A stretch of 7,784 bases of DNA from Bacteroidales bacterium (GTDB taxonomy: Bacteria > Bacteroidota > Bacteroidia > Bacteroidales > UBA7960). The translations under genes and the position numbers were made by a program. The stretch covers positions 1 to 7,784 of the forward strand of contig SKNE01000101.1 of assembly GCA_007120675.1 (NCBI GenBank). Reading direction: 5' to 3'. The notes under the pieces were generated by a model. That model was not told the origin of the DNA, made no database searches, and saw only the letters and a list, made by a program, of their open reading frames with translations. Below, in pieces: positions 1 to 4,848 of this stretch. Within the stretch, counting starts at the first letter, position 1. The number at the start of each line of letters is the position of its first letter.

Positions 1-165
1 GAAATAATGTGAGAAGCCGGCCAGGGTGTCCAGCCCAGGCTGTGCCACCCCGTTCTCGTAACCACTCAGCGTGGACCGCTTCAGATCAAGGGATGAAGCC
101 ACATCATCCTGGGTACGCCCCCGTCGCTTACGCAATAACTTAATGTTTGACCCAAAAAATGCCAT
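1..165 (-). CDS. XRE-family HTH transcriptional regulator, probable LexA-like S24 repressor (partial, N-terminus only)
   Basis: Reading the minus strand from the ATG at 165-163 gives 55 codons with no stop before the window edge. The peptide begins MAFFGSNIKLLRKRRGRTQ. It contains a classic Cro/C1-type helix-turn-helix: TQDDVA at residues 18-23 is the first helix of the motif and KRSTLSGYENG at 29-39 is the recognition helix and turn. From memory of the family, this N-terminus closely resembles Bacteroidota XRE regulators that carry a C-terminal S24 (LexA/UmuD-like) self-cleaving peptidase domain and sit beside a Y-family polymerase and dnaE. The peptidase half lies outside the window, so the LexA-like assignment is inference. 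The gene diverges from the polymerase genes across a 98-bp spacer with two inverted repeats, fitting an autoregulated repressor of both directions. The start is chosen because it places the HTH at the normal distance from the N-terminus. Confidence 0.85.
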   Translation of the reverse strand, partial: MAFFGSNIKLLRKRRGRTQDDVASSLDLKRSTLSGYENGVAQPGLDTLAGFSHYF

Positions 166-177
166 GGAATCTGTTTT

Positions 178-196
178 TTGATTATATTGTAATCAC
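178..196. promoter_or_regulatory. Candidate operator 1 (inverted repeat in divergent spacer)
   Basis: The sequence is TTGATTA-TATTG-TAATCAC: arms of 7 bp pair at six of seven positions around a 5-nt spacer. It has the same arms and spacer length as the repeat at 201-219. It lies between the start codon of the HTH regulator and that regulator's likely promoter, so binding here would fall in its leader. The likely binder is the divergently encoded XRE protein (inference from position and symmetry). Confidence 0.6.
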
Positions 197-200
197 CCGA

Positions 201-219
201 TTGATTATTTTCTAATCAA
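201..219. promoter_or_regulatory. Candidate operator 2 (perfect inverted repeat)
   Basis: The sequence is TTGATTA-TTTTC-TAATCAA: perfect 7-bp arms around a 5-nt spacer. It starts 23 bp after operator 1, about two helical turns, so two dimers could bind the same DNA face. It overlaps the minus-strand TAnnTTTG box at 217-224. An isolated further half-site, TTGATT, occurs at 235-240 next to a T-rich TATTTTTTTG stretch (229-238), which could be a degenerate -7 box for the plus-strand polymerase gene, though its spacing is off consensus by one base. Repression of both directions from this spacer is inference. Confidence 0.65.
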
Positions 220-224
220 AGATA
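217..224 (-). promoter_or_regulatory. Candidate -7 promoter box for the HTH regulator
   Basis: Read on the minus strand this is TATCTTTG, an exact match to the Bacteroidota -7 consensus TAnnTTTG. A transcript would start near position 210, inside operator 2, leaving a leader of about 45 nt before the ATG at 165. No clear -33 TTG/TTTG element is seen at the expected distance, so the call stays tentative. Confidence 0.4.
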
Positions 225-263
225 GGGTATTTTTTTGATTTGAGTGGGGAAAAACATTTTTTT

Positions 264-1688
264 ATGCAGCACACAGCAAGCAGGAGGAGGCTCAGCACAG
301 GGACGCCGGGGAAGGTGTGCCCGCAGGAGGCCGGTATCACGCCAGGGCGGGTACCCCCGCAGGAGGGTGACGGCACGACGGGGCCGGCATCCACACAAGA
401 GACTGACGGCACGCCGGGGCGGGCACCCACGCAAGAGGCTGACGGCACGACGGAGCCGGCATCCACACAAGAGACTGACGGTGGCTCAGGGCGGGCATCC
501 CCGCAGGAGGCTGGCGGCACGACGGGGCGGAGCATCCTGCACCTGGACCAGGACAGTTTTTTTGTGTCGGTGGAGCGGCTCCGCAACAGTGCCCTGGCAG
601 GCAGGCCGGTGATCATTGGCGGCACGGGCGACCGGGCGGTGGTGGCCAGCTGCAGCTATGAAGCAAGGCATTATGGCGTGCATTCGGCCATGCCCATGAA
701 GCTGGCCCGGCAACTGTGTCCCGATGCCACCTGCATACGGGGCGACATGGAACGCTACAGCCGCTACTCCAACCTGGTGACCTCCATCATCGCCGACAGG
801 GCGCCCCTCTTCGAAAAGGCATCCATCGACGAGCATTATGTGGACATCACGGGCATGGATCGCTTCTTTGGCTGCAGCAAATGGGCCGCCGGGCTGCGTC
901 AGTTCATCATCAGGGAGTCGGGCCTGCCCATTTCCATGGGCTTGTCAGTCAATAAGTGCATCTCCAAGATGGCGGCCGGCGAAGCCAAGCCCAACGGCCA
1001 GCTGGAGGTGGCCGGCACGGGGGTGCAGCCTTTCCTCGACCCCTTGTCCATCGCCAAGATCCCCATGGTGGGAGCCAAGACCTACAACAGGCTGCGCCAC
1101 ATGGGCATCGCCACCATCCGCACCCTGCGCAGCATCCCCCCGGAGGTGTTCGAACACATGCTGGGCAAAAACGGCAGGGAGATATGGTGGCGGGCCAACG
1201 GTGTCGACAACAGCCCGGTGCAGCCATGGAGCCAGCAAAAGAGCATCAGCGCCGAGACCACCTTTGAGTCCGACACCATCAACATGGCCCACATTGGAGA
1301 TACCCTGCTCAGACTGTGCGAACAGTTGTGCTTCCGCCTGCGCAAACAACAGCAGCTGACAGGATGTGTCAGCGTCAAAATACGTTACGCCAATTTCGAC
1401 ACGCACAGCCTCCGTCAGGGCATCCCCTATACCGCTTTTGATCACGTACTGATGCCTGCCTGCAAAGAACTTTTCCGGCGCCTTCACCAGCGCCGCATGC
1501 GCATCCGGCTGGTGGGCATACAGTTCAGCCGCCTGGTACAGGGGGCGCCGCAGCTCAGCCTCTTCGAAGACAAGCCGGAGATGATACAGCTCTACCAGGC
1601 CATGGACCGGATGCGGCGCAAGTATGGAACCAAAGCCGTCAGGAGGGCCCTGGCAGAGACGGGCAGGGACCGCCAGTACGGGACGTGA
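264..1688 (+). CDS. dinB: Y-family DNA polymerase (DinB/Pol IV-like) with a repeat-containing N-terminal tail
   Basis: This is a translesion DNA polymerase of 474 residues from the ATG at 264. The catalytic part starts only at about residue 91 with ILHLDQDSFFVSVE. D95 is the first metal-binding Asp and F100 sits at the steric-gate position. Finger residues YEARHYGVHSAMP begin at 132. SIDEHYVD contains the second catalytic pair, D189 and E190. A helix-hairpin-helix thumb follows (IPMVGAKTYNRLRHMGI, from about 266), then a little-finger domain (about 325-425). QLSLF at 430-434 is a good beta-clamp-binding motif. All catalytic residues are present, so it is predicted active, unlike ImuB proteins, which lack them. 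Residues 1-90 are a basic start plus six 12-residue repeats, unusual because family members normally begin a few residues before the first Asp. The only other in-frame start before the domain is GTG at 315. A TTG at 240 would add eight residues and is less likely. The gene lies 26-50 bp upstream of dnaE, probably in one operon. Confidence 0.9.
   Translation: MQHTASRRRLSTGTPGKVCPQEAGITPGRVPPQEGDGTTGPASTQETDGTPGRAPTQEADGTTEPASTQETDGGSGRASPQEAGGTTGRSILHLDQDSFFVSVERLRNSALAGRPVIIGGTGDRAVVASCSYEARHYGVHSAMPMKLARQLCPDATCIRGDMERYSRYSNLVTSIIADRAPLFEKASIDEHYVDITGMDRFFGCSKWAAGLRQFIIRESGLPISMGLSVNKCISKMAAGEAKPNGQLEVAGTGVQPFLDPLSIAKIPMVGAKTYNRLRHMGIATIRTLRSIPPEVFEHMLGKNGREIWWRANGVDNSPVQPWSQQKSISAETTFESDTINMAHIGDTLLRLCEQLCFRLRKQQQLTGCVSVKIRYANFDTHSLRQGIPYTAFDHVLMPACKELFRRLHQRRMRIRLVGIQFSRLVQGAPQLSLFEDKPEMIQLYQAMDRMRRKYGTKAVRRALAETGRDRQYGT
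318..533 (+). repeat. 36-bp tandem repeat (minisatellite), six copies, inside the polymerase reading frame
   Basis: Six contiguous 36-bp units start at 318, 354, 390, 426, 462 and 498. Each encodes 12 residues: CPQEAGITPGRV, PPQEGDGTTGPA, STQETDGTPGRA, PTQEADGTTEPA, STQETDGGSGRA and SPQEAGGTTGRS. Gln-Glu at unit positions 3-4 is invariant. A decayed partial unit (GTPGKV) precedes them at about 300-317. Units 2+3 and 4+5 form a 72-bp higher-order pair: 369-409 and 441-481 differ at one base. The unit length is a multiple of three, so copy-number change would not shift the frame. Confidence 0.9.
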
Positions 1689-1738
1689 AACCATAAAACG
1701 CTGCCAGGCGACAGATGGTGGCCAAAACACACCCAATG

Positions 1739-4700
1739 ATGTACCTGAACTGCCACACCCATTACAGCCTTCGCTACGGGACCCTCTCGCCCGGGGAGCT
1801 GGTGAGGCTGGCCCGCCGCTGCGGGGTGGAGCGCGTGGCCCTCACCGACATCAACAACTGCACGGCCATGCCGGAGTTTGTCCGCCGCTGCCGGGAGGAA
1901 GGGATTGCCCCGGTGGCGGGCATGGAGTTCCGGCATAAGAACCACCTGCTCTACATTGCGCTGGCGCGCGACAACGAAGGCTTCCGGCGCATCAATGCCT
2001 TCCTGAGCCGACACAACATGGATGGCAAGACACTGCCCGCCCGCTTCCCTGTGTGCGAGCACACCTGCGCCATATACCCCTTCGATCCTGCCAGGGCCGA
2101 TGCCCAGGCAAAGGATCCGGGGAAACACGCCAACGAGTTCATTGGTGTCCACACAAGCAGGCTGCACCAGCTGCACACCTCCGCACTGCGGCATCATCGC
2201 GGAAAGCTGGTGGCCCTCCACCCTGTGACCTTCGCCGGTGAGGAGGGATACCAGCTGCACCGCCACCTGCGTGCCATAGACAACAACATCCTGCTCAGCC
2301 AGCTGCAGCCGCAGCATTGCGCCTCCCCCACGGAACGGATGCTGCCCGCCGCAGCCCTGAAACGGCACTATGCAGGTTTCCCGCACATCGTGCAAAACAC
2401 CGAATCGCTGCTGGCAGGCTGCCAGGTCGACTTTGAATTCGGCAAGCTGAAAAACAAGGGGAGCTTCACCGGCCAGCCTGCCGACGACAGGATCCTGCTG
2501 GAGAAGCTGGCCATGGACGGCCTGGAACGCCGTTACGGCGGCGGACACCGGGAGGCGCGCCGGCGTGTTGAACACGAGCTGCGCATCATCCACGAGCTGG
2601 GCTTTTCCGCCTACTTCCTCATCACCTGGGACATCATCCGCTATTCCATGTCGCGCGGCTTCTACCACGTGGGACGAGGCAGCGGGGCCAACAGCATCGT
2701 GGCCTACTGCCTGCAGATCACCGACGTGGATCCCATCGCCCTCGACCTCTATTTCGAACGCTTCATCAACCCCAGGCGCTCCACCCCGCCCGACTTCGAT
2801 ATCGACTACTCGTGGAAGGAGCGGGACCAGGTGCTCGACTACATATTCAAGCGTCACGGCGGCGCGCATACCGCCCTGCTGGGCACCATCTCCACCTTCC
2901 ACCACCGGTCGGCCATCCGCGAAATGGGCAAGGTGTACGGCCTCCCCAAAGGGGAGATCGATGGACTGGTAAGCGGCGGCGCAACGGCGCTGGCCACGGC
3001 GACAGCTCCCCGCGGAAAGGAGCGGGACACCCCAGCCCGGGAAAGGGTTGTCGCCCACGAGGTGCTTTACCGGGCGCAGCAGCTGCTGGACAGGCCCAAC
3101 ATCCGGAGCATCCACGCCGGCGGGGTGCTGGTATCGGAACAGCCTGTCTGCTGCTACTCTGCCCTGGACCTGCCCCCCAAGGGGATGCCCACCGTGCAGT
3201 GGGACATGTATACGGCCGAGGAGCTGGGCTTTGAGAAGATCGACATCCTGAGCCAGCGGGGCATCGGACACATCAACGACGGGGTCCGCCTGGTCCGGCA
3301 AAACCGTGGCAGGGAGGTGGATATACACCGCATGGAGGTGATCAGGGAGGACCCCGCGGTGAAAGCCCTGCTTCGCGAGGGCGAGACCACCGGCTGTTTT
3401 TACGTGGAGAGTCCGGCCATGCGAAGCCTGCTTCGAAAGCTCAACTGCCAGGACTACACCGGACTGGTGGCTGCCAGCTCCATCATCCGCCCCGGGGTGT
3501 CGCGCTCGGGCATGATGCAGGAATACATCCGCCGCAGCCACCAGCCCCAACGGATCAACTACCTGCACCCCGTCATGGAGGAGCAGCTCAGGGAGACCTA
3601 CGGTGTGATGGTGTACCAGGAGGATGTGATCAAGGTTTGCCACCATTTCGCCGGCCTCGACCTGGCCGATGCCGATGTGCTGCGAAGGGCCATGAGCGGC
3701 AAGTACCGCTCCAAACAGGAGATGCAGAAGCTCGTGCAACGCTTCTTCGACGGCTGCCGGGCCAGGGGACACCCCGAAAGCCTCACCCGCGAAGTGTGGC
3801 GTCAGATCGAGTCCTTTGCAGGCTACTCCTTCTCCAAGGCCCATTCGGCCTCCTTCGCCGTGGAGAGTTTCCAGAGCCTTTACCTCAAAGCGCACTACCC
3901 CCTGGAGTTCATCACCGCCGTCATCAACAATTTCGGGGGCTTCTACCGCAGCGAACTGTATTTCCATGAAGCCCGCCGCGCCGGCGCACGCATCGAGCTC
4001 CCCTGCATCAACAAAAGCCTCTATCTGAACCGCATCGAAGGGGAAACCATCACCATCGGCTTGGTGCACCTGGAGCACCTGGAGCGTAAAACAGCCACGC
4101 AGCTCATCACCACACGCGAACAAGGCGGCCCCTACGCCGGCCTGGAAGACCTTATTCGCCGCACAGCCATTCCCATGGAGCAGCTGCTGCTCCTTATCCG
4201 GATCAACGCCCTGCGCTTTACCGGCATCCCAAAGCAACAGCTCATGTGGCAGGCCTACCTGCTCAACGGCAAAAAAACAACGCCCATGCCCAGCCTCTTT
4301 CATGCAGAAAGCAGGGAGTTCCGGCTCCCCCCGCCCGAAAGCAACGCCCTCACCGATGCATGGGATGAGATCGAACTGCTGGGGTTCCCCGTCACGGCAA
4401 GCCCCTTCGACCTGCTGCAAACCAGCTTCCGGGGCGACATATACGCCCGCGATATGATCCGGCAGGAAGGCAACATCGTACGCATGGTGGGATGGCTGGT
4501 AAACACCAAGTACGTCCGCACCGTCAGGCGGGAGATCATGTATTTCGGGTGCTTCACTGATCACAGGGGACAGTTTTTCGATACCGTTCACTTCCCTGCC
4601 GTAAACAGGGAATACCCCTTCCGGGGAAACGGGATCTACCTGCTGAAGGGCAAGGTTGTACAGGAGTTCGGACACCCTTCGCTCAACGTGCTGAAGATGG

Positions 4701-4747
4701 CGCGCCTGCCACTGAAAAGCCACCCCTGCGACAAGCAAAATGCGTGA
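1739..4747 (+). CDS. dnaE: DNA polymerase III alpha subunit, short second-copy (error-prone, DnaE2-like) type
   Basis: This C-family DNA polymerase has 1002 residues from the ATG at 1739. That start gives MYLNCHTHYSLRYGTL, the expected beginning of the PHP domain; ATGs at 1736 and 1715 are in frame and possible. The PHP domain begins at residues 1-80. Its usual LTDH metal motif reads LTDINN at 35-40, so PHP exonuclease activity is doubtful. Palm motifs are GRGSGAN at 312-318, PDFDID with catalytic D352 and D354, HAGGVLVS at 459-466, and KID with D502 as the likely third catalytic Asp. FSKAHSASFA lies at 698-707, followed by a helix-hairpin-helix region (about 800-840) and a C-terminal OB-fold (about 912-992). 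At about 1000 residues it is shorter than replicative DnaE proteins (commonly 1150 or more). Together with its position behind a Y-family polymerase, this suggests a translesion role extending past lesions. No internal stop or frameshift is seen. Confidence 0.92.
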   Translation: MYLNCHTHYSLRYGTLSPGELVRLARRCGVERVALTDINNCTAMPEFVRRCREEGIAPVAGMEFRHKNHLLYIALARDNEGFRRINAFLSRHNMDGKTLPARFPVCEHTCAIYPFDPARADAQAKDPGKHANEFIGVHTSRLHQLHTSALRHHRGKLVALHPVTFAGEEGYQLHRHLRAIDNNILLSQLQPQHCASPTERMLPAAALKRHYAGFPHIVQNTESLLAGCQVDFEFGKLKNKGSFTGQPADDRILLEKLAMDGLERRYGGGHREARRRVEHELRIIHELGFSAYFLITWDIIRYSMSRGFYHVGRGSGANSIVAYCLQITDVDPIALDLYFERFINPRRSTPPDFDIDYSWKERDQVLDYIFKRHGGAHTALLGTISTFHHRSAIREMGKVYGLPKGEIDGLVSGGATALATATAPRGKERDTPARERVVAHEVLYRAQQLLDRPNIRSIHAGGVLVSEQPVCCYSALDLPPKGMPTVQWDMYTAEELGFEKIDILSQRGIGHINDGVRLVRQNRGREVDIHRMEVIREDPAVKALLREGETTGCFYVESPAMRSLLRKLNCQDYTGLVAASSIIRPGVSRSGMMQEYIRRSHQPQRINYLHPVMEEQLRETYGVMVYQEDVIKVCHHFAGLDLADADVLRRAMSGKYRSKQEMQKLVQRFFDGCRARGHPESLTREVWRQIESFAGYSFSKAHSASFAVESFQSLYLKAHYPLEFITAVINNFGGFYRSELYFHEARRAGARIELPCINKSLYLNRIEGETITIGLVHLEHLERKTATQLITTREQGGPYAGLEDLIRRTAIPMEQLLLLIRINALRFTGIPKQQLMWQAYLLNGKKTTPMPSLFHAESREFRLPPPESNALTDAWDEIELLGFPVTASPFDLLQTSFRGDIYARDMIRQEGNIVRMVGWLVNTKYVRTVRREIMYFGCFTDHRGQFFDTVHFPAVNREYPFRGNGIYLLKGKVVQEFGHPSLNVLKMARLPLKSHPCDKQNA

Positions 4748-4775
4748 GCACTGAAGCCGGGTATGTCCGCACCCC

Positions 4776-4797
4776 CTTTTTTTATGAAATAAAAAAG
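4776..4797 (+). terminator. Possible weak AT hairpin after dnaE
   Basis: CTTTTTTTAT and ATAAAAAAG pair around a GAA loop with one bulged T, 29 bp after the dnaE stop. The stem is almost all A-T and no separate T-tract follows, so it is not a canonical intrinsic terminator. It may be only the AT-rich upstream part of the next promoter. Confidence 0.2.
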
Positions 4798-4800
4798 CCT

Positions 4801-4808
4801 TATATTTA
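4801..4808 (+). promoter_or_regulatory. Candidate -7 box for the secreted-protein gene
   Basis: TATATTTA matches the Bacteroidota TAnnTTTG consensus except for its last base. A T-run (4777-4783) lies about 17 bp upstream, where a -33 element would fall. A transcript would start near 4815, giving a leader of about 35 nt, AT-rich and without a Shine-Dalgarno sequence, before the ATG at 4849. The box suggests this gene is transcribed separately from dnaE. Confidence 0.3.
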
Positions 4809-4848
4809 GCCTGTCCAATCATATCTTTCAAACCAAAAACACAATGCC

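Noticed and set aside
240..263. TTG at 240 as the start of the Y-family polymerase
   Set aside because: An in-frame ATG lies 24 bp downstream, TTG starts are rare, and 240 abuts the candidate promoter and half-site.
282..510. AGGAGG sequences (for example at 325-330, 361-366 and 505-510) resembling ribosome binding sites
   Set aside because: They are part of the repeat unit or its flank and have no in-frame start codon at a workable distance. Bacteroidota also rarely rely on Shine-Dalgarno pairing.
318..533. Tandem repeats considered as a CRISPR array
   Set aside because: The units are directly contiguous with no unique spacers, and they encode a continuous 12-residue protein repeat.
212..625. 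Minus-strand and alternative-frame peptides with repetitive sequence over the minisatellite
   Set aside because: The 36-bp unit happens to lack stops in several frames on both strands, so repetitive peptides appear automatically. Only the frame joined to the polymerase domain is supported.
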